A stretch of 64,000 nucleotides of DNA from Nocardia sp. NBC_01503. Lineage in GTDB: Bacteria > Actinomycetota > Actinomycetes > Mycobacteriales > Mycobacteriaceae. The notes beneath the pieces are model-generated. The model worked only from the letters and a program-made list of their open reading frames with translations. It did not search any database and had not been told where the DNA came from. The stretch is from contig NZ_CP109596.1 of assembly GCF_036327755.1 (NCBI RefSeq), positions 8,246,001 through 8,310,000 on the forward strand. Direction: 5' to 3'. Position numbers and translations under genes: made by a program. Shown here piece after piece: positions 16,254 to 24,595 of the stretch. The stretch's first letter is position 1. Every line of letters begins with the position of its first letter.

Positions 16254-17057
16254 ATGATGGAATTCCGTACTGCTCGCCGTCCCCGTCCCGCAGACAGCTC
16301 CATTGCGGGTAAACGCATTGTCATCACCGATGCCTGTTCCGATATCGGCCGGGCCACCGCACGATTACTCGCCTCCCACGGCGCAGAGGTTCTCCTCGTC
16401 GCGCGCCGCGGGAGTCAATTGGCCCAAGATTGTGCCGCCATAGTCGATTCCGGCGGCCGGGCGCATTGGAATCGCTGCGATCTCTCCGCCCTCGGCGATG
16501 TGGACCAACTCGTCGAATGGCTGCTCACCGATTTCGACAGCATCGATGTCCTGATCAATAACGCCGGCCGCCCGGCCCGCCGCCCCGTCCTGCAATCCCT
16601 GGACCGCTTCAGCGACTACCAGCGCATGATGGCCGCCAATTACTTCGGACCCCTACGACTAACGCTCGGCCTGCTACCCGCCATGCTCGCGGGCGGCTCC
16701 GGTCACGTGGTCAATGTCGGGCCCTGGTCCCTGACCACCGGCGCCGCACCGAATTTCGCCTCCTACGCCAGTTCACAGGCGGCCTGGACCACCTTCGGTC
16801 AATGCGCCGACGCCGAACTCTCCCCCCGGGGCATCCACGTCACCGCGGTGCACTATCCGGCCTTCCGCATAGACGCCACCGCCCCTACCTACTTCACCGA
16901 ACAACCGGCCCTGGATGCCACCGAGGCCGCCGAATGGATAGCCACCGCCATCCGCACCCGCCCCACGCATATCCAGCCCCGCTTCCCCCGAGCCCTGCTC
17001 GGCCTCACCGGAATGTCGCCCCGCACAACCCGTTTGAAGCACGCCCTGGGCATCTGA
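16254..17057 (+). CDS. SDR-family protein with a degenerate active site
   Basis: 267 residues with an overall SDR fold: a Rossmann strand (GKRIVITDACSDIGRAT), a motif INNAGRP, and VVNVGPWSL before the catalytic region. Two core features are off. The glycine-rich loop reads TDACSDIG instead of TGxxxGIG, and the YxxxK pair reads YASSQ, so the lysine that lowers the tyrosine pKa is glutamine (codon cag). This suggests lost or changed catalysis, or a binding role. Followed by a hairpin terminator at 17082-17108. The start may be either of two adjacent ATGs (16254, 16257). Confidence 0.8.
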   Translation: MMEFRTARRPRPADSSIAGKRIVITDACSDIGRATARLLASHGAEVLLVARRGSQLAQDCAAIVDSGGRAHWNRCDLSALGDVDQLVEWLLTDFDSIDVLINNAGRPARRPVLQSLDRFSDYQRMMAANYFGPLRLTLGLLPAMLAGGSGHVVNVGPWSLTTGAAPNFASYASSQAAWTTFGQCADAELSPRGIHVTAVHYPAFRIDATAPTYFTEQPALDATEAAEWIATAIRTRPTHIQPRFPRALLGLTGMSPRTTRLKHALGI

Positions 17058-17081
17058 ACCAGCTCCACCGATGAGGGGAGA

Positions 17082-17108
17082 CGGGGTGCCCACCCGCCGG
17101 GCACCCCG
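17082..17108 (+). terminator. Hairpin terminator after the degenerate SDR
   Basis: Stem cggggtgccc (17082-17091) with gggcaccccg (17099-17108), 7-nt loop, 25 bp after the stop codon. Confidence 0.65.
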
Positions 17109-17152
17109 CCTCGTGCCCCCATTTCCGGTGTCGGCACAGACCGGCTGGTTCA

Positions 17153-17158
17153 TATACT
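17153..17158 (+). promoter_or_regulatory. Possible -10 box for the small membrane gene
   Basis: TATACT 42 bp upstream of the GTG at 17200, in otherwise GC-rich DNA. The -35 region is weak. Confidence 0.4.
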
Positions 17159-17199
17159 CTCCTCCGAGTCCACTTCGGAAGAGCAGTTGGAGGTCGCCA

Positions 17200-17445
17200 G
17201 TGCCGCGCCGAACGTATGGCACCGGCCAACCCTCGGGAGTGCGTGCGCTGTCCGAGCGCTTATATACCGGTCAGAACGCGGGGGTCTCCGGCGGGAACAA
17301 GGAACGGGCGCGAGCAGCAGCGCGTCGAACTGGTCTGCCCGCCCTGGTGTTCTTCTGCTGCTCGATGGTCGTCGCTGTTCTATTGACGGTCGTACTGATG
17401 GCAGTGGTGGCCATCTTCCCGGCCCTGATTTTCGCCATCGCTTAA
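17200..17445 (+). CDS. Small tail-anchored membrane protein
   Basis: 81 residues with a basic, Gly/Arg-rich N-terminal half and one or two hydrophobic segments at the C-terminus (VLLTVVLMAVVAIFPALIF). The GTG start at 17200 is supported by GGAGG six bases upstream; a longer frame from 17071 has no such site. Convergent with parA. No family recognised. Confidence 0.7.
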   Translation: MPRRTYGTGQPSGVRALSERLYTGQNAGVSGGNKERARAAARRTGLPALVFFCCSMVVAVLLTVVLMAVVAIFPALIFAIA

Positions 17446-17472
17446 CGGCGCCGCGACCGCGTAGCGGCCGTA

Positions 17473-18258
17473 CTACTTGCCCGCGCGGGCCAGGAACTCC
17501 TTGGCGAGGGCTCGGTATTGGTCCGCGCCCGCGGATTTTGGGGCCCAGGTGGTCACGGGTTCACCGGCGAGGGTGGCGTCCGGAAAGCGGACGGTGCGGG
17601 AGATCTGGATGTCGTAGACGCGGTCGCCGAAGACTTCCTTGACTCGGGTCAGGACCTGGCGCGAGTGCAGGAGGCGGCGATCGAACATGGTGACCACGAT
17701 GCCGGACAGGCTCAGGTTGGGATTCAACCGGTCTCGCACCTTCTCCATGGTGTCGGTCAGCAGGGCCAGGCCGCGCAGCGCGAAGTACTCCGGTTCCATG
17801 GGGATGATGACGCCGTCGGCGCAGGCCAGGGCGTTCACCGTGAGCAGGCTCAGGGACGGCTGGCAGTCGATGAGGATGTAGTCGTAGCGGTCGCGGATGG
17901 GGTCCAGCACGCGGCGCAGGCATTGTTCGCGGCCGACCTCGTTGACCAGCTGGATCTCCGCCGCGGAGAGGTCGATATTGCTGGGTAGCAGGTGCATGTT
18001 CTCGACGCCGGTCTTCATCAGCACCTCGTCCACCGAGGGCGCGTTCCGGCCGAGTAGGTCGTAGATGGTCAGTTCCAGGTCATTGACGTAGACGCCGAGG
18101 CCCGCGGAGAGCGCACCCTGGGGGTCGAGATCGACCAGCAGGACTCTGAGTCCCTGCTCGGCGAGCGCCGCACCGAGATTAATGGTCGAGGTTGTCTTCC
18201 CGACGCCGCCCTTCTGATTGCACAGGGCCACGATCTGCGCTTCAGGGGTTGCCAACAT
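17473..18258 (-). CDS. Orphan ParA/Soj-family ATPase
   Basis: 261 residues. The deviant Walker A KGGVGKTT lies at residues 16-23, the Walker A' region reads LLVDLDPQGAL, and Walker B is YILIDCQPSL. The family forms ATP-dependent dimers that bind nucleoid DNA and position cargo. No ParB gene or parS-like site lies next to it, so the chromosomal segregation ParA is presumably elsewhere and this is an orphan. In mycobacteria a similar protein (Rv1708) sits beside scpAB. Here it is isolated between a small membrane protein and the cytochrome oxidase genes. Confidence 0.9.
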   Translation of the reverse strand: MLATPEAQIVALCNQKGGVGKTTSTINLGAALAEQGLRVLLVDLDPQGALSAGLGVYVNDLELTIYDLLGRNAPSVDEVLMKTGVENMHLLPSNIDLSAAEIQLVNEVGREQCLRRVLDPIRDRYDYILIDCQPSLSLLTVNALACADGVIIPMEPEYFALRGLALLTDTMEKVRDRLNPNLSLSGIVVTMFDRRLLHSRQVLTRVKEVFGDRVYDIQISRTVRFPDATLAGEPVTTWAPKSAGADQYRALAKEFLARAGK

Positions 18259-18325
18259 GTTGCCAGGCTAGCCCTACGTCGCGTCGGCGTGTCGTTGCGA
18301 CGCGGGAGTAATCGCTCACAAACGC

Positions 18326-18360
18326 AAAGCGCCCCACCGGAAATCTCCGGTGGGGCGCTT
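18326..18360 (-). terminator. Terminator of the ctaC-ctaF operon
   Basis: A long GC-rich stem (agcgccccaccgga with tccggtggggcgct) and a four-base loop lie 14 bp past the ctaF stop. It separates the oxidase operon from parA and explains why the two are not co-transcribed. Confidence 0.85.
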
Positions 18361-18374
18361 CGAGAGCTTGTGGC

Positions 18375-18791
18375 TCAGTGCTTCTCGGGTCCCATGTGGT
18401 ACTCGAAGACCAGCCCGGCGGCGGCGGCGAGAATGCACACCACGCCGATACCGATCAGCCAGTACTGGAAGAACGCGAAGCCCAGGGCGGCAATGGAACC
18501 CGCGCCCGCGAGCAGGATGGGCCAGAACGAGCCGGGCGAGAAGAAGCCCAGATCGCCCGCACCGTCCGCGATCTCCGCCTCTTCGAAGTCTTCCGGACGC
18601 AGGTCCAGTCGACGGGCGACGAAGCGGAAGTAGGTGCCGACGATGATCGCCAGGCCCGCCGTCAGCACGATGGCGGTGGTACCGGCCCATTCCACGCCGG
18701 TCCGCGACTGGGCGGTGAAGTAGGCGTAGACGACGCCAACGATCGCGAAAAAGACCGCGAGCAGTTCGAAGATGCGAGCTTCGACCTTCAT
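18375..18791 (-). CDS. ctaF: Cytochrome c oxidase subunit 4 (actinobacterial type)
   Basis: 138 residues with four hydrophobic segments in two pairs (about 8-25, 38-55, 88-104, 110-128) joined by an acidic loop (RPEDFEEAEIADGAGD). This matches CtaF, the small actinobacterial subunit of the aa3 oxidase in the bcc-aa3 supercomplex. The start ATG lies 13 bp after the ctaC stop. In mycobacteria the same pair is followed closely by ctaE-qcrCAB; here a terminator and parA follow, so the local order is rearranged. Confidence 0.92.
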   Translation of the reverse strand: MKVEARIFELLAVFFAIVGVVYAYFTAQSRTGVEWAGTTAIVLTAGLAIIVGTYFRFVARRLDLRPEDFEEAEIADGAGDLGFFSPGSFWPILLAGAGSIAALGFAFFQYWLIGIGVVCILAAAAGLVFEYHMGPEKH

Positions 18792-18804
18792 GTCAGTTCA
18801 TCCC

Positions 18805-19896
18805 TCACTTGACTTCGGAGGCGAGTTCGTTGCCGCGCGCATCGCGCTTGGTGTTGAACGGCTTGGTGGTGGTCGCGACCGGGGCCTCGCCGATATCGGC
18901 CAGGGCGGCGGCATTGGTCTTACCGGCCCGGCGCGCATCCAGGTACTTCTGGAAGTTCTCCGGGGACACCGCGCGAACCTCGAAGTTCATCATCGAGTGG
19001 AAGGTGCCGCACATCTCGGCGCAACGGCCGACGAACGCGCCTTCCTTCTCGATCTTGGTGATCTGGAAGACGTTATCGGAGTTGTTCTGCTTCGGGTTCG
19101 GCATGACGTCCCGCTTGAACAGGAACTCCGGCACCCAGAAGGAGTGGATGACGTCCGCGGCGGCCAGCTCGAACTGAATGTTCTTACCGGTCGGCAGCAC
19201 CAGCACCGGGATCTCGTTCGAGGTGCCGACGGTCTCGACCTTGTCGTAGTTCAGGTACGAGATGTCATTGGCCGGCAGACCGTTGTTCGGGCCGGGTTGC
19301 GGGTGACCGTCCTCGGTGCGCTCCGCGTACTCGTCCTTGATCTGCTGGTTCATGTCCTGACGGACGTGATCCACACCGTCGAACTGGTAGCCGCCCTTGA
19401 AGTCGACCTTCTGGTAGCCGAACTTCCAGTTCCACTGGAACGCGGTCACATCGACCACGACATCCGGATCCGAGACCTTCTCGTGCACGTAGTTCTGCAC
19501 CACCACGGTGAAGTAGAACAGCACCGCGATGATCACGAACGGAGCGGCCGTGTAGCTCAGCTCCAGCGGAACGTTGTAACCGGTCTGCCGCGGGAACTCC
19601 GGGGAGTCCGCCTTCTTACGGTGGAACGCGATCGTCCAGAAGGTCAGACCCCAGACCAGTACGCCCATCGCCAGCGCGGCGAGGACGGACCATGTCCAGA
19701 GTTCACGCATCCGGGTGGCCTGGGGGGTGACACCCGAGGGCCAACCGAACCGGAGCCACGGGTTGTCGATCGAGCAGCCGGAGACGAGCATCGCGGTCAT
19801 CCCCAAGGACACCGCCAGCCCGGCCCGTCGAAGGATGCGGCCCTGCCGACCCTGGGCGGGTCGTGCCCCTATCGCTTCGCTCGCCTTGTGCGCCAC
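18805..19896 (-). CDS. ctaC: Cytochrome c oxidase subunit II
   Basis: About 363 residues. A signal sequence ends in a lipobox (MLVSGCS), two transmembrane helices follow (about 70-92 and 115-137), then a periplasmic cupredoxin domain. CuA ligands are visible: the His of VIHSFW and the cluster GRCAEMCGTFHSMM. It accepts electrons from cytochrome c or directly from the bcc complex. The GTG at 19896 is eight bases after AGGAAGG; the TTG at 19902 is too close to that site. A family insertion rich in Gln and Asp (about 175-215) is typical of actinobacteria. Operon with ctaF. Confidence 0.95.
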   Translation of the reverse strand: MAHKASEAIGARPAQGRQGRILRRAGLAVSLGMTAMLVSGCSIDNPWLRFGWPSGVTPQATRMRELWTWSVLAALAMGVLVWGLTFWTIAFHRKKADSPEFPRQTGYNVPLELSYTAAPFVIIAVLFYFTVVVQNYVHEKVSDPDVVVDVTAFQWNWKFGYQKVDFKGGYQFDGVDHVRQDMNQQIKDEYAERTEDGHPQPGPNNGLPANDISYLNYDKVETVGTSNEIPVLVLPTGKNIQFELAAADVIHSFWVPEFLFKRDVMPNPKQNNSDNVFQITKIEKEGAFVGRCAEMCGTFHSMMNFEVRAVSPENFQKYLDARRAGKTNAAALADIGEAPVATTTKPFNTKRDARGNELASEVK

Positions 19897-20389
19897 GCTC
19901 AACGCCTTCCTGGTCGTCTATTCGACTGGCGTCGCCCGGGCTCCCTTCCGCCGGGCGACACAACTACAGCACGTTTGGGAGCTCCGAGCCCGGTCGCGCA
20001 CAACGCATGATCGAGCCCGGGAGTTCCCGAGTACTACGCAGCGTAGACCAAACCGGGCATGCCTTTGTGGTGGGGTCGACTTCGACACTCCGGAAACTGC
20101 ATAAGCCGTGGATACGGCCTCTGGCGGCGCGATCAACGCGCGTGCGGCAGTGTTTATTTGCCCTGCGCTTCGCTCCGGGCGGGGGTTCGCGACCCCTCGG
20201 TCTCACTTCTTCCCTCCCTCCACTCCTCCGCTTCGCTCCCCCGCTCCGCTCAGTCCAGAAGTGGGACGGCCGCGAACCTTTCATGCGGCCGCCAGGGTGG
20301 GATCACCGCGGGTGCGGCATACTCGGACAGTAGGTTTCGCGTGTTGGCGCGCGATCATCGTGATTCCCGGAAGCGAGGTTCTGCCCGCA
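19897..20389. promoter_or_regulatory. Divergent ctaC/asnB intergenic region
   Basis: 493 bp with no convincing gene. A stretch rich in cgcttcgctcc motifs is bounded by an imperfect inverted repeat: ggttcgcg...cacttct (20184-20210) and agaagtg...cgcgaacc (20257-20278). It could be a decayed small element or a regulatory structure in the asnB leader. No clear -10/-35 pairs seen. Confidence 0.4.
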
Positions 20390-22351
20390 GTGTGTGGACT
20401 GCTCGGATTTCTGACGGCTCAGACGGCGACCACCCCGGATGGGCGGACGGTCGAGACCACGGCGGCGCAGGTGTACGAGGCGCTGCACTGCCAGCGGCAT
20501 CGCGGCCCCGATGAGAAGGGCACCTGGAACGACGATCGGATGATCTTCGGCTTCAACCGCCTGTCCATCATCGATATCGAGCATTCGCATCAGCCGCTGC
20601 GCTGGGGCCCGCCGGAGAATCGGGAACGCTACGCGCTCACCTTCAACGGCGAGATCTACAACTACCTCGAACTGCGCGAGGAGTTGCGGGCCGCGCACGG
20701 CGCGGAGTTCGGCGATGAGCCGATGTTCGCGACCGAGGGCGACTCCGAGGCGATTGTCGCGGCCTTCCACTACTGGGGCGCCGAGGCGGCCAAGCGACTG
20801 CGCGGCATGTTCGCCTTCGCCATCTGGGATACCGAGCAGCAGAAGCTGTTCGTGGCGCGCGATCCCTTCGGCATCAAGCCGCTGTTCCTGGCCACCGGGG
20901 CGGGCGGGACCGCCTTCGCCAGCGAGAAGAAGAGCCTGCTGGAACTGCTTCCGGCGCTGGAGCTCTCGGATGAGCTGGATCCGCGGGCGCTGGAGCACTA
21001 CACGGTCCTGCAGTACGTGCCCGAGCCCGAGACGCTGCACAAGAGCATTCGCCGCCTCGAATCCGGTTGCTACGCCTGGATCGAACCCGGTCAGGCCCCG
21101 CGTTTCACCCGATACTTCAACCCGCAGTTCCGGGTGCGGCCGTTCGGCGATGCCAAGACCCGGTACCGGGAGATCGCCGCCGCGCTGGAGGATTCGGTCG
21201 CCAAGCATATGCGCGCCGATGTCACCGTCGGCTCGTTCCTGTCCGGTGGTATCGACTCGACCGCCATTGCGGCGCTGGCGATTCGGCACAATCCGAATCT
21301 GCTGACCTTCACCTCGGCGTTCGAGCGCCAGGGGTATTCGGAGGCCGATGTGGCCGCCGAGACCGCCGAGGCCATCGGCGCGAAGCATTTCATCCGCATG
21401 GTCACGCCCGAGGATTTCGCCAACGCGATTCCCGAGATCGTCTGGTACCTGGACGAACCCGTGGCGGATCCGGCACTGGTGCCGCTGTACTTCGTGGCCA
21501 AGGAGGCCCGTAAGCACGTCAAGGTGGTGCTCTCGGGTGAGGGCGCGGACGAGCTGTTCGGCGGGTACACGATCTACCGGGAGCCGTTGTCGCTCAAGCC
21601 GTTCGAATACCTGCCCAAGCGAGTGCGCAAGCTGGCGGGGATGATCTCGGATCGGATTCCGGAGGGGACCCGCGGTAAGAGCCTGCTGCATCGTGGTTCG
21701 CTGAAGCTGGAGGACCGCTACTACGGCAACGCGCGCAGCTTCAATGATGCCCAATTGCGTTCGGTGCTGCGCGAATTCCGCCCGGAGTGGACGCATCAGG
21801 ATGTCACCGGTCCCATCTACGGCGTGCAGGACCGGAGTATGGATCCGGTCGCGCGCATGCAGCATCTGGACCTGTTCACCTGGTTGCGCGGCGATATCCT
21901 GGTCAAGGCCGACAAGATGACCATGGCCAACTCGCTGGAACTGCGCGTGCCGTTCCTGGACAACGAGGTCTTCAAGGTCGCCGAGCAGATCCCGTTCGAG
22001 CAGAAGATCACCAAGGAGACCACCAAATACGCGCTGCGCCAGGCGCTGGAGGACATCGTCCCCCCGCATGTGCTGCACCGCGCCAAGCTGGGATTCCCTG
22101 TCCCGCTGCGGCATTGGCTGCGCGGCCCGGAGCTCTACGACTGGGCCAGCCAGCAGATCGCCGACTCCGGCACCGATCACCTGCTGAACAAGGCGGCCGT
22201 CTCGGCCATGCTCGAGGCGCACCGCACCGGCCCGATCGACCATTCGCGTCGACTGTGGACGCTGCTGGTGTTCATGGTCTGGCACGGCATCTTCGTCGAG
22301 CAGCGCATCAAGCCGGAGATCCAGGAACCGGTCTACCCTGTCAACCTCTGA
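20390..22351 (+). CDS. asnB: Glutamine-dependent asparagine synthetase family amidotransferase
   Basis: 653 residues. The GTG at 20390 places the catalytic cysteine at position 2 (MCGLLGF), as required after removal of methionine. A class II glutaminase domain (to about 215, with RHRGPDEKG and TFNGEIYNY) is followed by the synthetase domain with the PP-loop SGGIDST and GEGADELFGGY. In mycobacteria and corynebacteria the enzyme at this locus (AsnB/LtsA) amidates meso-diaminopimelate of peptidoglycan, and that is the likely role here. Followed by a terminator at 22378-22409. The family call is firm; the cell-wall role follows from synteny. Confidence 0.93.
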   Translation: MCGLLGFLTAQTATTPDGRTVETTAAQVYEALHCQRHRGPDEKGTWNDDRMIFGFNRLSIIDIEHSHQPLRWGPPENRERYALTFNGEIYNYLELREELRAAHGAEFGDEPMFATEGDSEAIVAAFHYWGAEAAKRLRGMFAFAIWDTEQQKLFVARDPFGIKPLFLATGAGGTAFASEKKSLLELLPALELSDELDPRALEHYTVLQYVPEPETLHKSIRRLESGCYAWIEPGQAPRFTRYFNPQFRVRPFGDAKTRYREIAAALEDSVAKHMRADVTVGSFLSGGIDSTAIAALAIRHNPNLLTFTSAFERQGYSEADVAAETAEAIGAKHFIRMVTPEDFANAIPEIVWYLDEPVADPALVPLYFVAKEARKHVKVVLSGEGADELFGGYTIYREPLSLKPFEYLPKRVRKLAGMISDRIPEGTRGKSLLHRGSLKLEDRYYGNARSFNDAQLRSVLREFRPEWTHQDVTGPIYGVQDRSMDPVARMQHLDLFTWLRGDILVKADKMTMANSLELRVPFLDNEVFKVAEQIPFEQKITKETTKYALRQALEDIVPPHVLHRAKLGFPVPLRHWLRGPELYDWASQQIADSGTDHLLNKAAVSAMLEAHRTGPIDHSRRLWTLLVFMVWHGIFVEQRIKPEIQEPVYPVNL

Positions 22352-22377
22352 GCGAGGCGCACGACTGATTCGACCGG

Positions 22378-22409
22378 TCGGCCTCCGCGCGTAACAGCGC
22401 GGAGGCCGA
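22378..22409. terminator. Bidirectional terminator asnB / regulator
   Basis: Perfect 13-bp stem tcggcctccgcgc / gcgcggaggccga with loop gtaaca, between convergent stop codons. Confidence 0.85.
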
Positions 22410-24329
22410 TCAACCGGTCAGCTTCTGCCCCACTCGAATTCCGTACGCCTGGATCTTGCGATACAGCGAGGACCTTGCGATCCCGACCAGTTCCGCAGCG
22501 TCCCGGCGATTCCCGCCGGTCTGAATCAGCGCCCGCACAATGGCCGTCCGCTCGGCCGCCTCGATCGGCGTCAACCTGCGACCACCGGAGACGAAACAGG
22601 TCTCCGGCAGATCCTCGGCCCGCAGATCCCCCACCGGACGCCGAGTCAGCGCGGTGCGCAACGCATCTCGCAGCTCGGCTACATTGCCGGGCCAGTCGTG
22701 ACCCAGCAGCACCCGCAGCATGCCGGGTGTACAAGCAACCGTCCGTCGTGGTGCCAGCGCGCCGAGCAGGTGCGAAACCAATTGCGGCACATCATCGAGC
22801 CGATGCCGAAGCGGCGGCACACTGATGGAACCGGCGAAATGCCGCAGCACGACTTCGAGTTCGGAGTGTGGATCCCGGCCACAAGCACGCCGGGATGACC
22901 GAGCGTGGTCATGCCCGTCCGGCGGCACCGGCCCCTCGCCCAGTGGTTCGCGCTCGCTGTCCAGCGGTAGGCGCTCCCCATCCGGCGTCAGTCGCTCGAT
23001 ATCGGGCAGTGCGCCTTCGGAATTCGGGTTTGCCATGGTCGCGACGAGCCAGCCGTCAGTGCTGAGTGATTCCAGGGTGCGGTCGAGATCCGCTTGGTCG
23101 GTGGACAATTCGTCGAGGTGGGCCAGGACCAGGGTGGGCTGGCGGGCGGCGGCCAGGGTGGCGGGGAGATGGGCGAACGGGTTTTCGCCGCGGCAGTCGA
23201 CGATGACCAGGGAGCGGGTGGGGAAGGTGCGGCGGTGCGCGGCGGTGATCAAAGTCAGTTTGCCGGTACCGGATTCACCGGTGACTACCATCGGGGTGCT
23301 GGTGCTAGCGGCCTCGAGTATCTCGCCGGTGACGCGTCGCCAGGAGGTGGAGTTGCCGGGGACCTCGGGCATACCGACCGCTTTCACCGCGGCACGGCGG
23401 GGCCGTGGTTCGGGGGCGGTGAGGTCGACGCGCAGCACCACACCGGCGATCTCGGCTCCGACGGTGACGGTTTCGGGGCGGACACGCGCGGTGCGGCCGG
23501 TGGGCAACTCCACATCCAGCACCATGCTGTCGCGCAATCCGGTGAGCCCGGTGGCGATTTCGCGCAGATACGCCTTCTCCTGCGGCAGCAGTTGCTGATT
23601 GGCGCGCGTATCGCTCATGAACACATCGCCGCCCAGTGACATGACCGGCCCGCGCCCGGTGCGGCTCACCCGCAGGAAGCGTTCCAGCACCGCCTGCTGA
23701 TGCACCGATCCGCTGACACGCAGTTCGATCTCGATATTGCGCGCGGCCTGCTGTGCCAGCGAATGCATGAACGGGCTGGCGTCCTTGGCCAGGCAGCTCA
23801 GATCGAGCACGCCCTGGATGAGCCCGGTGAGCGGATCGCGGATCGGCGCGCCCGCGCAGGCGAAGACAGTGATGTTCTCGGCGAAATGCTCATGCCCGGT
23901 AATGAATACGGCTTTTCCCGAGGCCAGCGCCGTGCCGACCCCGTTGGTGCCGACATCGTCCTCGCTGTAGTTGAAGCCGGGTGCGAAGAACACGGTGTCG
24001 AACCGGCCGCCCAGCAGCCGCTGATTGTCGCGCCGGATGAGCACCCGCGAATTCCGGTCGGTGAGCGCGATACTCACCGCCAGATCGCTCAACTCGGCCT
24101 CGAGGCGGTCGATGACGGGCAGCGCGCACTGGACGAACCTGCTCCGCAGATCCAGATCGGCGACATAGCCGCGATCGAGCACATTGGTCAGATCGCTGAC
24201 GCCCGCCGCGAGCGATCGCTGCCAGGATGCCGACACCAATCCCGACACCCCGTCGACGGGTACATCACCCGAGCTCAGAAAGGTTTCGCGCGCCCGCACG
24301 ACCGGGATGCTGCGTCCGGTCAGACTCAC
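22410..24329 (-). CDS. AcoR-type enhancer-binding-protein-like regulator without sigma-54 contact loop
   Basis: 639 residues. The N-terminal half is a GAF-type sensory domain (SEDDVGTNGVGTALASGK, as in AcoR). Next is an AAA+ core with Walker A GESGTGK and motifs PPLRHRLDDVPQL and HDWPGNVAELRDAL, and last a Fis-type HTH (TGGNRRDAAELVGIARSSLYRKI). The GAFTGA loop that contacts sigma-54 is absent and the ATPase part is shortened, in line with actinobacteria that lack rpoN and use such proteins with other sigma factors. A palindromic repeat is inserted in frame at 22868-22899 (residues about 477-488), in a linker that is also rich in acidic repeats. The GTG start has AGGGGG upstream. It may control the amidase/permease genes that follow. 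Confidence 0.88.
   Translation of the reverse strand: MSLTGRSIPVVRARETFLSSGDVPVDGVSGLVSASWQRSLAAGVSDLTNVLDRGYVADLDLRSRFVQCALPVIDRLEAELSDLAVSIALTDRNSRVLIRRDNQRLLGGRFDTVFFAPGFNYSEDDVGTNGVGTALASGKAVFITGHEHFAENITVFACAGAPIRDPLTGLIQGVLDLSCLAKDASPFMHSLAQQAARNIEIELRVSGSVHQQAVLERFLRVSRTGRGPVMSLGGDVFMSDTRANQQLLPQEKAYLREIATGLTGLRDSMVLDVELPTGRTARVRPETVTVGAEIAGVVLRVDLTAPEPRPRRAAVKAVGMPEVPGNSTSWRRVTGEILEAASTSTPMVVTGESGTGKLTLITAAHRRTFPTRSLVIVDCRGENPFAHLPATLAAARQPTLVLAHLDELSTDQADLDRTLESLSTDGWLVATMANPNSEGALPDIERLTPDGERLPLDSEREPLGEGPVPPDGHDHARSSRRACGRDPHSELEVVLRHFAGSISVPPLRHRLDDVPQLVSHLLGALAPRRTVACTPGMLRVLLGHDWPGNVAELRDALRTALTRRPVGDLRAEDLPETCFVSGGRRLTPIEAAERTAIVRALIQTGGNRRDAAELVGIARSSLYRKIQAYGIRVGQKLTG
22868..22899. 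repeat. Palindromic repeat R3 inside a coding region
   Basis: gtggatcccggccacaag + cacgccgggatgac is the reverse orientation of the repeat family. It keeps the regulator frame open and adds the residues SSRRACGRDPHS between the acidic linker and the rest of the AAA+ domain. Confidence 0.85.
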
Positions 24330-24595
24330 CGAGGCCCCCTCTCGCCCTTTGTTGCCGCGTTCACCGCCTCAAGTGTCCCAAAGTGGGACATCGTATCCGG
24401 GTGATTCCACCTGAAACTGATGACACCAACGACTGTGACCACAGCCGCTGACGGATACGTGCCCCATTCGGCTGTGGCACCTGTTGGAGTGCCCGCCCGC
24501 CCCGGCCACGGTGCCAGTGTTGTCACCCGTGATCAACCGCCCAAGGTCACGTCCTGGGCCGGGGCAGGTGGTGCGGCATATATCGAGATGCCGAA

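Noticed and set aside
20303..22285. A 660-codon open frame antisense to asnB
   Set aside because: It mirrors the codon structure of a certain gene in very high GC DNA; composition is Arg/Gly/His-rich with no domain and no ribosome site.
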